A stretch of DNA of 64,000 nucleotides, from contig NC_134683.1 in NCBI RefSeq assembly GCF_024713945.1, positions 1,788,501 through 1,852,500 on the forward strand. Reading direction: 5' to 3'. This stretch comes from Dermatophagoides farinae (lineage: Eukaryota; Arthropoda; Arachnida; Sarcoptiformes; Pyroglyphidae). Positions 37,820 through 50,100 of the stretch are shown here, piece by piece (position 1 is the first letter of the stretch; every line of letters begins with the position of its first letter). The translations under genes and the position numbers were made by a program. The notes beneath the pieces are model-generated. The model saw only the letters and a list, made by a program, of their open reading frames with translations, ran no database searches and was not told the DNA's origin.

Positions 37820-37834
37820 AAAATTTCTCTATTA
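37820..37834. repeat. Left target-site duplication of LINE copy
   Basis: The 15-base sequence AAAATTTCTCTATTA occurs here and again at 38670-38684, directly flanking the LINE remnant. Confidence 0.75.
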
Positions 37835-38669
37835 ATAATAATAATAATAATAATAATTTATTTGCAACGAACAAAGTACGAAGTCCGGAGACTTTTGTAC
37901 CGGGAGACGATTAAAATACATGATTCAAGGAAAGAGAGATTAAGACAGTGACCTATAAGATAATGAATTTAAAATAAATTTACAAAGTTGTGAAAAAAGG
38001 ATATAATTCTGTTTGGTTCCAATGTAATTACAAGGAGAACGTGTGGAGAGAAAAAATTGGTCGATTATATGTTGTGTATGAATGCATTCAGTGATCAGAT
38101 GGAGGGGGGTCTCATCATCACCACAAGAACAGTATTGATGTGGTTTTTGTGTTTGTGAACGTATTCTGTTCAAAAAGGAATTGAATGTCCACCGGTGAAG
38201 AAGAGAGTGGTGTCTGATTTGGAACAATGAACGCCCGAGATGGTCGATTTATTTGATGTGAACCCGTGTTGGCTCTGGTGGAGGATGTGCGAATTGCTGT
38301 AGAACTTGGTTAATTCAGTGAGAATTAATCTTTAGCACAAAAGGCGAAGATCTTTCCCAGATTGCTTAACATGATGATTGAAATTAAGTTTATTGTGGCG
38401 TCGAGATTACTGATGTGAATTCCAAGAATTTTAATGTTGTCTGAAGGTTGTACGAGATGATTGTCAAGTAAAAGTGGTAATTTTTCGTGGTTGTGAAGAT
38501 AAAGGATATTGGTCTTTGAAGTGCTGATGTTTAGTTTACTTTGATGAATATATTTTGGAGTAGAATAGTCGTCTTTAAATGGTTTTTTCAAGATTTTGAC
38601 TGCACTACACTTCCAAGAGTTGGGAAAATATCCTAACTCCAAACATTTGTTAAAAACAGGTTTCAACGC
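37835..38669 (-). mobile_element. 5'-truncated non-LTR retrotransposon (LINE, I/Jockey/R1-like group)
   Basis: Minus strand. The 3' end carries a (TTA)n/(TAA)n tail (37835-37858), typical of I/Jockey-group LINEs. Coding remains: a piece at 38666-38325 with FNKCLELGYFPNSWK and VKILKKPFKDDYSTPK, the reverse-transcriptase entry block. It jumps straight to SKLNISTSKTNILYLHNH, which normally follows the FADD region, so the catalytic core has been deleted. A piece at 38227-37940 has the post-RT C-terminus LLHRWTFNSFLNR...CSCGDDETPLHLITEC. The copy is about 835 bp, 5'-truncated, internally deleted, and carries frame changes. A 15-bp duplication flanks it exactly. It lies directly behind POLR1E, possibly inside its 3' UTR. 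Confidence 0.85.
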
Positions 38670-38684
38670 AAAATTTCTCTATTA
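38670..38684. repeat. Right target-site duplication of LINE copy
   Basis: Second copy of AAAATTTCTCTATTA, marking the 5'-truncated end of the LINE. Confidence 0.75.
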
Positions 38685-39218
38685 TTATTTACGTGTGGAG
38701 CGCTTAATCTTCTATATTCGAAGCAGCTGGTACTCCACTTGTTGCAAAAATTATGAGTTTAGAATCTCTTGATGGCGATTCTAAATGCACCTGGATTGCA
38801 AACCAACAAAATTGATTGCCAAGGTACACCGACCATCGTTTTATTATTCGAACCAGGTTTCCCAAAATTCGAATGATAAAGGTCAACCCCCTTTTCAAAG
38901 AACCCATGCGCGTGCAAACCATACCATAAAAATAAACATTCGAATAAAATGATTACAGTTTAATTAATTAATTTCAGAACTTTTAATTTATTTCTGGTTA
39001 CAAAAAGCATTATTCTTAATTAATTCAATAATTTTTCATTGAATAAATTTTTCATTTCTATATAAATTATGTTGAAAAAAAATTCATGATTAGAGCTAAT
39101 TTGTGAAAAAAATTGAAATTTTTTTATCGGTTAAAAATCATTGATTATTTTCGTGACAAAGAATCCGAGGTTCCAGAATCGAATTGAATTGCACAACAAC
39201 AACTACAACAGCTTCAGC
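38685..39218. other. Intergenic stretch with an unexplained complex island
   Basis: Bases 38690-38935 are less AT-rich and free of simple repeats. Short open frames run on both strands, each interrupted, and I recognise none of them. It may be a decayed gene or transposon piece. From 38936 to 39218 the sequence is ordinary AT-rich spacer, probably including the promoter of the next small gene. Confidence 0.4.
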
Positions 39219-39523
39219 ATGGGTCAAATGATGACAAGTAAGTAATTAACATTAAAATAAAAAAAAAAATTTTAACCCTACCACCTACACCACACTGTGT
39301 AGAAGGTTTAGCCATGATAAGCGAAAAAACAACAATGGCTACAAAAGCATTAAAACAGCCATTTCGTTCAAGTCCATTTCGTCGTGAATTACGTGAAAAA
39401 TGTGATGAAATGACAAAACATCGAAAACAAACACAAATTGATGGTGGTGAACGAATGCCATCGGCAGGATCGACTGCCACCGCCAAACAACCACCACAGA
39501 CACAAAAATCCAAAAATGAATGA
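39219..39523 (+). CDS. Small basic protein of unknown function, possibly N-myristoylated
   Basis: Two exons, 39219-39237 and 39303-39523, join in phase to 79 residues. The first exon encodes only MGQMMT. The donor GTAAGTA and the acceptor after a pyrimidine/CA-rich tract are good. Gly at position 2 after the initiator would allow N-myristoylation, though the rest of the context is not a strong match. The body is hydrophilic and basic (PFRSSPFRRELREKCDEMTK) with one Cys and no hydrophobic segment; the tail is Gln/Pro/Lys-rich. Codon use is complex and not a repeat translation, which favours a real gene. I do not recognise it. It converges on the lipase gene, 235 bp apart. Confidence 0.55.
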
Positions 39524-39758
39524 TTCGAATCATTCAAACAAGCAATGACAATGATGAATGAATGAAGAAGAGAGAAAAAAAAATTTTAATTTTACATTAA
39601 TTTTTATTTGAATGAATTTTTCCTAAAAAAAAAGAATTTCAATTTCCGTCACACAAACACACAGTGTTATTTACAGTGGAGAAAAAAAAATTAAATTAAA
39701 TTAAATAGCAAATACACACACACACACACACACTAATACCACACTCTAAATCGATATG

Positions 39759-41818
39759 TCAATGAGTTGAACATGGTTTCATCATATTACTTTTACCTGG
39801 CCATATATAATGATCTAGATGGCAAAAAAATAATGGTTCATTTTGTACAACATGAATTGGTGCTAATTTTATCCACGATATTGTAATGAATAAATTTGAT
39901 TGCAATCTAATTTCATTTGATGATGATTGTAATGAAACCAGTATGTATTCAATTCGTTTCAATGGTAATGAATGTGGTCGAATAATCAATTTACTTAGAC
40001 GATGATTTGGTCGTAATTGTGGATAATGTCGTGGATATAGTTTTTCATTCAATATAATCTGATTATTAGACATTTTATTGTCATCATTTGATTTAGTAAC
40101 AATAGTTACAACCACCGTTGTTGTTGTTGTTGTTGTTGTTGAATCATTATCATTACCGATATTATTATGCGGTATAAATTGTCCCAATTTTACAATCAAT
40201 TGATATTGATATTGACAATGATGTTTTGTTTGATCAATAAAATCCGATGTTTTCAGATACCATTTACCTTGTGGTGAAAATTTTGTTAAACCTTGTTTCA
40301 GTATAGCATATTCAGCATCATAACCCATTAATGCACATGTTGTTTCACCATGACCATCTATCCATAAATCTTCACAACCACATTCCCCATTGATGAACAT
40401 TTGATAATTTGGACATAATACACCAATAAATTGACATTGTTGATTCCATATTGATTCAAAAAACCATTCATGTGAACGATAATGTGAACAGAATAGTAGA
40501 TAACGTGGAAATTGAAATAAACTAGTCAATGGCCCATCACCATTACTATCGGTTAATTCTTTCATTGGTTTATATAATTTATCTTGCCAACAACCTGGTT
40601 GTGGTGTACCAGAATTCGGAAAAAAATCAATATCACCATAAGGTATTGTTAAACCTAATGAAAATATTGGATGAAAATCTGAATGTATAACATCCATAAA
40701 ACCAGCTTGAAAACGATTTAAACGTTGATGTGATGGTTTTCGTTGAAAATATGGCCGTGGACCAGCATCCATTACAGTAATACGACCTGTAGGATGAACA
40801 TAAAGATGACTTGTCAGTTAGAATGTAAAATATAGCAATTAATCTTTATTTCATAAATTGAAATATTTAAATAAAGAAAAAGATTCTGGTAAATCACAAA
40901 ATACAGACCAATAAAAGTAATATTGCCCGCAAATCCACACATAAAACCACCTAAACTATGACCAATACAATGAATTTGTTCACCATTTAAATGATATTTT
41001 GACTATAGTGTGGCAGAAACAAGAAACAAAAAATTGTCAATAATATCAATAATTATGTTGAAACAGAGTAAATACCTTCAGAAAATTGATAAATCGTGCT
41101 AAATATAATGAATAACTTTGTATAATCATAGCAGCAACAAATAATTCATTCAAACTACGCCAACCAACAAATATTACATTTTGATCATCACGTAAAAGTA
41201 ATAAACGTATAGCATCTCGTACCCATCTAGCAAATAGACGATTATCTTGCCATCCATTAATAAGAAATATTGTACGTTTATTTGGATTATAATTTGATTG
41301 CTTAATGGATTCATGATCATCAATACAAAGTTCATGGCCATTATCGGGATTCAAACGGCTATATAAATAAAAACGAACAGATGATATGCTTTTTGGTCGT
41401 GGAAATAATTCATTCCATATTGGTTCCCATTTTCCTGGTGTTGGTAATGATGATGATGATGATGAAATCATTGATTTGGATTCTATTTTAGAAAAAAAAA
41501 CGGAAAAAGATCAATATTGCAGAAAAATAATTTGAAAAACTTACGTTTAATACGATGCGATAATTTCATTGCCACTGTATTGGTTGAATTTCGTTTTTGT
41601 TGTTGTTGTTGTTTTGATGATAATTTATATCGACGATCAGAATAATGTTGACGATGTATTCGTAAATCATTCGTAATACTGTCCACAGTGGACAATCGAT
41701 TATTATTGGCCATAAAAATTGATGATGAATTTTTCAATGATAATAATAATTGTGCACGATCTAATGGACAAAACGTAATGGTCATTGTAAATATTAGAAT
41801 AAATGATGATAAATTCAT
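39759..41818 (-). CDS. Pancreatic-type (AB-hydrolase) secreted lipase
   Basis: Four exons on the minus strand (41818-41545, 41482-41076, 41002-40909, 40786-39759) give 600 residues. Visible: N-terminal signal peptide (residues 1-22, MNLSSFILIFTMTITF...), a dispensable Gln/Ser-rich stretch, IFLINGW and NVIFVGWR strands, GHSLGG with the nucleophile Ser (exon 3), VMDAGPRP with the probable acid, and CSHYRSHEWF with the catalytic His. Known: such lipases hydrolyse triacylglycerols or phospholipids outside the cell. The C-terminal 250 residues are longer than usual, with a Thr-repeat (about 40105-40140) and a possible PLAT-like beta domain. The donor of exon 3 (GTCTGT) is weaker than the others. 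Substrate preference cannot be read. Confidence 0.92.
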
Positions 41819-44695
41819 TTTGATGATGATGATGTGTTATTTAATAGTAAAAATAAAAAAAAGAGATCAAAGAAATTTTGGCAATTCAAAACGATGAAAC
41901 CAGATCCAATCAAAAAAAAAATTGTCAATAACTCTTTTATGGCTTCATTTAATGAGTTTTTTTTTCATTTGAATGTGGACACACACACACACACACACAG
42001 AGACAAACAAGTTGATCAAAATGTTGATACACACATCATTGGCTGATGATGATGATGATGATTTTATAAATCAATTTTTTTCATCTACAATATTGAAATC
42101 GAAATCATTGCAAATGAAAAATTTGTCGCCGATTTCAATATTTGTTGTGTTGTTGTTTATGCGTAACGAACAAACAGATTAACAAAAAAAAACCCTTGAA
42201 AAGAAGAAGAAAGTAAATGATAACGAATGGTCAAATATAAGATCATCAATTGTTGTTGTTGTTGATGATGATGATGATGTTAATTGATGAGAATAGTGAA
42301 ATAGAAAAGAGAAAAGTAAATAAAACAGTGAGATTAGCGCGCAAAAAAAAATTGAAATGAATCATGAAGAGAAACCAAAAAAAAAAAAAAAAAAAAAAGA
42401 AAGAGAACAAAAAAAAGAACCAAAATGATGCTCTCTTTATGGGCAAAAAAAGCAAAAAAAATTATTGAATTTTCAAGTTGAACAAAAACAAAACAAATGA
42501 ATGAATTATGATCAAGTTTAACTGATTGATTTGATTGATAATCTAATGTTCAAGTCGTTGATGACGATGATGATGATGATGATCAAATCAAATGTTGTTG
42601 TTCTTGTTCAAACAAATGAATCTTAAGTGTAATAATAATACTTGAAGTGAAATTATAAGGATTCAGTTTTTTTTTCATTTCATTTTTATTCAATTTCAAT
42701 TTTTTTACATTAATTGATGTACACGGATGAAAAAAAAACATTGATCTTGAATGTTGTTGTTGTTGTTGTTTTTTTTATTATTATTGAGATTGTACCCAAA
42801 AAAAACAAGTAAAAATATTCTTTCAAGATATTCTCTTGTGTCTTGACTAAATGGCCAAAGAATATTTTATCTTTCAGATGGTCACAGAAAATGGTTACTG
42901 CCCAATATGGCATCAACAACAGTTTTTGACTTGATTGACAATCTACAAAAAAAAAATGTGTCTGTGTGTGAACAATTTGGACATTAATTTTCTGATAAAA
43001 ATATCGATTCTTTAAATTTTGTTTTGTTTGTCCATCAATGTAATGTTTTTAAGATGTTAAAAGATTTTTCTCATTTGATAAAAAAAACAAAACAAAACAA
43101 AACCAGGTTATTATTATTATCATCATCATCATCGAACGATTCGAAAAGAATAGACATTTGAAACGAACAGAAAAAAATAACACATATCTGTCCAAACCAC
43201 TTTTCATTTCGCCTTTGTAAAAAAAAAAAAATTACTGACAAATAAAACTCAAATGATAATTGAAATCTCGATTGATGATGAGAAACACAAATTTTTTTTG
43301 CTGGTTGTTTCAAAGTTTTTTTTTTGTTCCACCTTTTTATGGGCTAAAATTCGTTCATGTTTCCATTTTGTGTCCATAGTGGTAATGATGATGATGATGA
43401 TGACATCAAAAAAAAAAAAACATCAAGTTTGACCTACTGGAATACCGTTGTGGTAAAAAATTATTCTCATTATCATTTTAAACGACGGTTGTTTCTTTTT
43501 TTTCGTGGTTATTGTATTTTTCGCTTTCTGTGTTTGAAATCGTAATCATCATCATCATATTTGATTGATTATTGAAACACAATTTTTTTTTTTGAATCCT
43601 GGTTCGATCCACCTGAACACAATAGCAATTTAACTATTGTAACTGTCTTTACATGTCAAAATACACACAAACACACACACACATGAACAATTGATAATGA
43701 AGTTATCATCATCATCATCATCATCGGTAATAGTATAACAATAAGCGAAAACAAAATGAATTGAATACAATGAAACTAGAATGACATTGAGCAATGGATG
43801 GTATTTATTTTTTTTTTTTTTTTGTTCAGATTTAATAATCATAGGATTGACAACACACATATGTTCATTAAGAATATGAAGGTTAAACAAAGGGATGAAT
43901 GAAATTTTTACAAAAAAAAACAAATTCGATTTCTAAACCATTCAATAGATAATGAGTATGGTTTAGATTTTCATTGACAAGGTTAGATGCAAACATTCAT
44001 TCATTTTGTCTAATAATAGTTTGATTTACAATTCAAAATGGAATTCAGCAATGAATGAAAATGGTAGCAAAAAATCCGATGATAATGATGATGATCATCA
44101 TCATTTATTTTATGAGACTATAGATAGATGAATGGATGTGAAATTATGAAATTTTTTTTTTCTCTCTTCTCCGTATTGAAAAAAGCGAAAACAACATGTT
44201 AAAATCAGGTATGCTGAAACATTTTTGTCCATCGTTGTCCATTGTTATATATGTATGGAACTTTATTTTTTTATAATCAATAATCAATAATTAATGAAAT
44301 GAAAAAGAAAATTAATTCAAGAAGAAACAAAAAAAAAGAACGGAAGTAATAATCTTCTTTTTTTGAAAAATTGGAAAAGTAACAAAATAACAAAATTGTT
44401 TGTTTGTAATCACATTTGAAGACAATTACACGTGTGTCCAGCAAAAACAACAAAAAAAATTGGACATAGAAATTATAAAAGTTTTAAGAATATTTAACAC
44501 TTTGATAGTTATTCTATATAGAATTCACAGAATGATCACATTAATTGTTTGTTCAAAACAAAAACAAAACAAAAAAATTCTTATCACAAAACAAATATGA
44601 ACACAACATAACATTCAAAGTGTTTATAATTCATGAATTATCAATTATTCATGTGGACAAAATAACACTGAAATAACGATGAATCAACTTTTCTG

Positions 44696-44700
<5 letters not shown>

Positions 44701-44734
<34 letters not shown>
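44701..44734. repeat. (CT)n microsatellite
   Basis: Uninterrupted CT tract of about 34 bases. Confidence 0.95.
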
Positions 44735-44738
<4 letters not shown>

Positions 44739-45652
44739 GATGGCAGAATCAGAATCAGAATCATGATCATCATGATTTGAAATGTTGCACTGTTGTTTTG
44801 ATGTTTTCGGTGTCTATGTGTTGAAGATTGATTTTAAAACATGATGATTCTTTCATGGTACTTTATTCATTAACATTTTCATGGATTTCTTACATTTTTT
44901 TTTTCTTAACAACACATATCATTAGAACAATTCTATGTCTTTCAATGAATTTCCATTTGCCATTAATTATGATATGATAAAGAGAATCATTTATAAGATG
45001 GCATTTTTTTTTATATACCCAGTATTAATGAAGAATGAATGGACTTATGAATATTTAACGAATGAAAAACCACAATACATTCTGAAATTCTCGGGAAAAA
45101 AAATTCCAGAATCCAATTTCTAATGTAAATCCTATGTGTGTGTGTAAAAAAAACTTCCACTAATCTGTGATGTCTCATAACGATAATCATCATGAGAAGT
45201 ATTCATCTATTTGTATTTTGGTTGTTCATGGAAATTCACAAACAAACAAACGCATCAGATAAAGAGAAGATGGACAAAAAAATTATCTTTTCTACAAACA
45301 AACAAATGAAAGTGGTGGAGAAAGAAAAAAACTTATCTAATGTTTATATTCGTTTATTGTTGTTGTTGCTGTTGTCACTTGTTATTTATATTACTGTTTG
45401 TTGAGAGAGGAAGTAAAGGGTTAATTTTTGTTTTAAACATTCTGGTAATGCTGAAATAACAGTATTCAGTAAAATCCTTACTTTCTTCTTCTTCTTCTTG
45501 TTCTAATGGCTCTTGAAGAATCTAATTTTGTGGAATTTCATTTGTGAAATTAGGTTTCTGTTTTTTTTTGGAAGAAAAAAAAACCTGAAGTTTCAAATCC
45601 AGACAGAAAAAAAATACTCAACTTGACATCATTTTTTTTCGTACTGGATTCC

Positions 45653-45655
<3 letters not shown>

Positions 45656-45688
<33 letters not shown>
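45656..45688. repeat. (CA)n microsatellite
   Basis: Uninterrupted CA tract of about 33 bases. Confidence 0.95.
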
Positions 45689-45691
<3 letters not shown>

Positions 45692-48600
45692 TATATTCAA
45701 ATTCTTTGTTTTTGGTTTCCATTTCAAATTGAATGAATTATTCACTCTATTATAACATTGATATGAGAAAAAAAAATTATCTCTACTTTCTAATTCATTT
45801 CATTAATGTATTGTAATGATGTTATACATACCACTAAACCAATGGCAATGTTAGTGTCAATTATAACGGAATTACAGAATTCATTACCAATGGTAAAATG
45901 TTTTTGTGTGCTTGTGTATGTGTTTAGTGCCAAAAATTCTGGCCAAAAAAATCATCATCATCATCATTAACAGGAAATGAAGAGAAATTGAAACAAAATT
46001 TTAAATTGAAAAAATCGAAATTGTTTCCTTTTTTTCCGGATGCTAATTTTCTTTACTTTTTTTTTACTTTTTGTTGTTGGCCAAAATTTTCGCTTCACAT
46101 AGTCAATGGGTTTGATACTTTTGTGTGTGTATTCAGATTTTTCTTTTTCGAAATCAATTTCTTTGAAAAATCATCAATCATCTTGTATTCAGCATATGCA
46201 GTAGTAACAGTAGTAGTAGATGATGGTGAAAAATTCAAATCGAACCATCGATCGATTTCATTCAACCGAAAAGATGTATATATAAAAACGATCAATCGAT
46301 CGATCCAATTATTTGAAGGACAAGCGCATTGATTCGCCCCTTTTCCACACCATACGATTGAATAATACTGCATATTGAACTTTTGTATAATGACAAATTG
46401 AATTTTTTTTTTTCGTGGGCTGTCTGAAAAGTATAATGCACGTAATCATCACAACCAAAACCAAAAAAAAAAAAAAAAAAATTAGTTCAATAAAAAAATT
46501 ATTGAACATAATAAATATATATATGGGTCAAATTGGTTGATTTACATACTATTTTGGATGAAAAAAAACGACGACAAAATCATTAACTAATCCAAAAAAA
46601 AAAATGCAATCGAATTATCATCATCATTGATTGATTGATTGATTGATCAATGTCATTCGTATTCATATATGAAATAAACTAAAGAGAAAAAAAAATAAAA
46701 ATTAGATGATTTGGACAAGATAATTGGAAGAGATATTTTGGTGATACTAAAAATACAAAAATGTTTTTTTTTTTTTTGTTAACCAAATGAATGAATGAAT
46801 GAATGAATGGGAAAAAATGATTGATATGGCCAATGGTGTTTAACTGTTGTTCGATCCATTTGAATATAAAAATAGAAATGATGATGAAGGGAAAAATTAT
46901 TGCTAAAACAACCGGAATTTAATCTATAGAAAAAAAAATAAATATAGAAAAAGATTACTAAATGATTTCAAAAAAAAAAAAATCTTTTTCATCTTCAAAT
47001 TACACTAGTTCAAGAGAACAAATTCTAAAAAATTTATTAACGGATTAAGAAACCAAACCTTTCATTTGATTCTATAGAATTTGTTGAATGAGCATTTGAA
47101 TAGATCCATAAATAATCAACGGGATTATTGTCTATATATCTGATCATGAAAATGATTTGTGAAGGTCAAAAGATTTTGTTTGTCACTTACCATAGTTACT
47201 GACATTAATCATTATCATCATATATTCGGGTTTTTTTTTTCTCGACCACATAAACAAACTGTGTATACCATTGTGTGAATATCATCACCATCATCATAAT
47301 TTATAAATTCAATAATCGTGGCCATCATCTGTGTGATCATGATAATCGATAATGATGAAATGAAATGAGAGAAAAACAAAAACAAAGTTATCCAAATGCA
47401 ATTAATTATGGAAATTTTTTTCTCTTCTCTGACTTTTCTTTTTCATCCAGATCATGGTTGATAATAATAGAGATTCATTGAATATATGTGAATGCTATGA
47501 TGAAATATTTTCCATTATTATTATTATTATTATGATTATCGGGAAAATTTTAACCAAAGGTTATGTAATCCGGCCATTGAAACATGACTGCCGGGCTAAT
47601 AATCATGGAATCCAAATGGAATGTTTATTCTATAGATTTCACCATTGTTAGCCATTTTTTTCCCGATTTACAATTCATTTATTAGTTGATGATGTTCTGT
47701 ATATTCACATTGTACCCATTATCGTTGATGTTAATGAATTTTTTTTTCACTTTTTCATTATCATTATCCATATCAATTTTGGACGGAGATGAAGTTTTTT
47801 TTTCCATAGAAACAAAAAAAAAATAAATGCAATAATCATCATCATTCTATATAGAATATTACCATTTGATTTTCGATGGAATTTTCATTCGTTCATTTTC
47901 GATTTTTTTAAAGTTCAAATGTGATTGCATAAAAAAAGTAACTCTAGGCATCCAGCAAATACCGATGGATTCTGATTGAATTAGAAATGGAATGGTTTTT
48001 TTTTCGTTGTTGTTGTTGTTTTGGTTCCAGATGAAATTTTTTTTCTTTTTGATTTTTAAGTTTTCTTTTCAAAGGTGGGTAGTAGTCATCATCATCAAAT
48101 TGTAAGTTATTATTATAATGAATCTTTCAGATTTAATTTAGACAAAAAAAAACACACACACACACACAGACACAAAATGTGGCCAAATAAATATAAATGA
48201 ATGATGATGATAATTGAATTAGATTTTTTGTTTTCTTCTTGGATCAATTTGAAGGATTACGGGCCAATGTCAAATTGAATTAAATTCAAAAAAATATCAA
48301 TCAAATTCTGATGATTCCGTATATACAGATGATGTTATATTATATGATGAATTCGAATGAACGAAAAAAAAGGTAAACTCAAAATTCGATCAACGCCATC
48401 TATCGTTTGTATTATTATTAGTATCATCGATGTGTTTGTGTTTGGTGTATTATATTACCATCTGTTGATTGTGTTATACGCCTCATCATCATCATCATCA
48501 AATTGTGTGTGTGTGTGTTGGCTCAATGCCGTTTTTTTTTTTGTTTTGTTTTTCTGTTTCTATTATTATTATTTGGTCATTAAATGATCTGAAACTTTTG

Positions 48601-48826
48601 GGAACAAATTTTTGATTTTCAAACAATTTTTTCATTCAATTGAATTAAAGGTGAATATGAATTTTTTTTTGTATATTGATGTTTAATGTTAATTCGAATA
48701 TTTTGTTACATAGGAAATTCGCGAAATATTCTCTAACCAGTTTGTTCATTTGTTGTCATATTCGAATAAAATCAGCGTTTTTTTTTTTTTTTTTTTTTTT
48801 GATTTTTTATCATCACCATCATCATC

Positions 48827-49126
48827 ATGGTATCATTACGTGTTTGTGGTCCAAAATTATCCATTTGTTGTACATTGATATCTGTTTGGGGTTTTATCAT
48901 GTTACCAATAATGGGCGTTTTATTATCCAAACATTCATTAACATTTGCCGAAGATCTTGTTGAAGATATAGAATTCAATACGACTACAGAATTTCTGGAA
49001 AAAGCTGGTGAACGTTATGATGAAGCGGCTAAAACATGTTATATAGCTGGTGCAATCTATCTTGGATCATTTGCTTTTTCAATATGGCAATTTTTTCTCA
49101 ATCGAAATGTTTCGAATAAACATTAA
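48827..49126 (+). CDS. RNASEK: Ribonuclease kappa (small two-helix membrane protein)
   Basis: Single open frame of 99 residues from 48827, close to the ~100 residues of the family. The N-terminal block RVCGPKLSICCTLISVWGFI matches the CGPKL...S.WGVIML signature of RNASEK. Two transmembrane helices (residues ~11-33 and ~69-91) flank a short loop with an NTT glycosylation sequon and a YDEAAKTCYIAGAIYL block, where the family has YEQVSYNCFIAAGLYL. Known: RNASEK is conserved in metazoans, was first described as a ribonuclease, and associates with the V-ATPase and endocytosis. No intron is visible inside the coding region. It is the only gene I can support in the right-hand 22 kb. Confidence 0.92.
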   Translation: MVSLRVCGPKLSICCTLISVWGFIMLPIMGVLLSKHSLTFAEDLVEDIEFNTTTEFLEKAGERYDEAAKTCYIAGAIYLGSFAFSIWQFFLNRNVSNKH

Positions 49127-49909
49127 GATGAAAAAAAATTGAAATGATAACAAGTTAAACTGATGGAATAAGATTGTCAAAATGAACAAAATGAACCACC
49201 AACCTTGAGAAAATTTTTTTTCCATTCAAAACAATTCATCAAAAACCAAATAAAACCAGAATATATTCTAAATTGAAATGTTACCATTTACATAAATATT
49301 CTAGAATTCTACAGATGTTTCAAAGAAACAGCAACAACAACAACAAAAAACGTTTTACGATTTCAATTTCAATTTTGTTTTGTTCATTTTGGAATTCTTT
49401 CTACATCATTATCATTATAACTGTCACATTTTTCTCGTGATAATCAAGAAATCTTTTATTATTTTATATGTGATTCATTTATTCATTCATTTTAATCCAC
49501 ATGCACCCACACGCACACACACACACACACACACCCACACAACATATTGTCATATTCATAAATTGAATTGATCCAAAAAAGAAAAAAAAATTGAATTTTC
49601 ACATTTTTGTTCAAATAGCCAAGAGAAAAAGTTGTTGTTATTAATTTATACATACACGTTTTTGTTCATTTTTTGAATATATTCAAAAAAATTGAAATAA
49701 ATAAAATTTACATTTACATATTTCATTTCATCATTTTACAATTGACAGAATTTTTCTATCAAAATATCCGGAATTGATTTGTATCGATGATGATGTTGAT
49801 GATGATGATGACGAGACGTAATAAGGATAAGAAGATAAGAATCTGTCTGGATCTATTTTTTGTTTTCTTTCAAAAAAAAAAAAAAAAAAAGAAAAAATGA
49901 ATCTGGACC

Positions 49910-50100
49910 ATGTGGTCCATGTGTATGTTATATACAGCTATAGCTGCTGTGCATGTTGTATGTGTATATTACTACTATACATGATGATTGGTTATATAGA
50001 CCGTTACCATATAATGGCCAAATAGACATGCCGTTATTACATAGAATTCACCAATCATCAACATGGTGAATATATAAAAGTTTCCAACATGAATCATTAT
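49910..50100 (+). promoter_or_regulatory. Candidate core promoter with CCAAT and TATA elements
   Basis: A repeat-poor patch with a perfect palindrome CAGCTATAGCTG (about 49935-49946), an inverted CCAAT (GATTGG, about 49986), CCAATCAT near 50053 and a textbook ATATATAAAAG at 50071-50081. No coding exon follows that I can support, so the transcript, if any, is non-coding or its first coding exon lies far downstream. Confidence 0.3.

Larger units (their letters stand above)
41819..48826. other. Gene-poor repeat-rich stretch (7 kb)
   Basis: No convincing gene on either strand. It holds the lipase promoter at its left side, poly-A (about 42379-42398), many (ATC)n/(GAT)n blocks, (CT)n at 44701-44734, (CA)n at 45656-45688, and a poly-T of about 22 bases (48778-48800) just before RNASEK. 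Open frames are short and dominated by Phe, Lys, Ile and Asn. A TATATAAAA near 46276-46285 is discussed under findings. Confidence 0.6.

Noticed and set aside
43595-43620. tRNA-like B box (GGTTCGATCCA)
   Set aside because: No A box, acceptor stem or cloverleaf can be formed upstream, where poly-T lies.
48357-48587. 76-codon open frame upstream of RNASEK
   Set aside because: Hydrophobic frame made of poly-T and ATC/GT repeats, not joined to RNASEK by any usable splice site.
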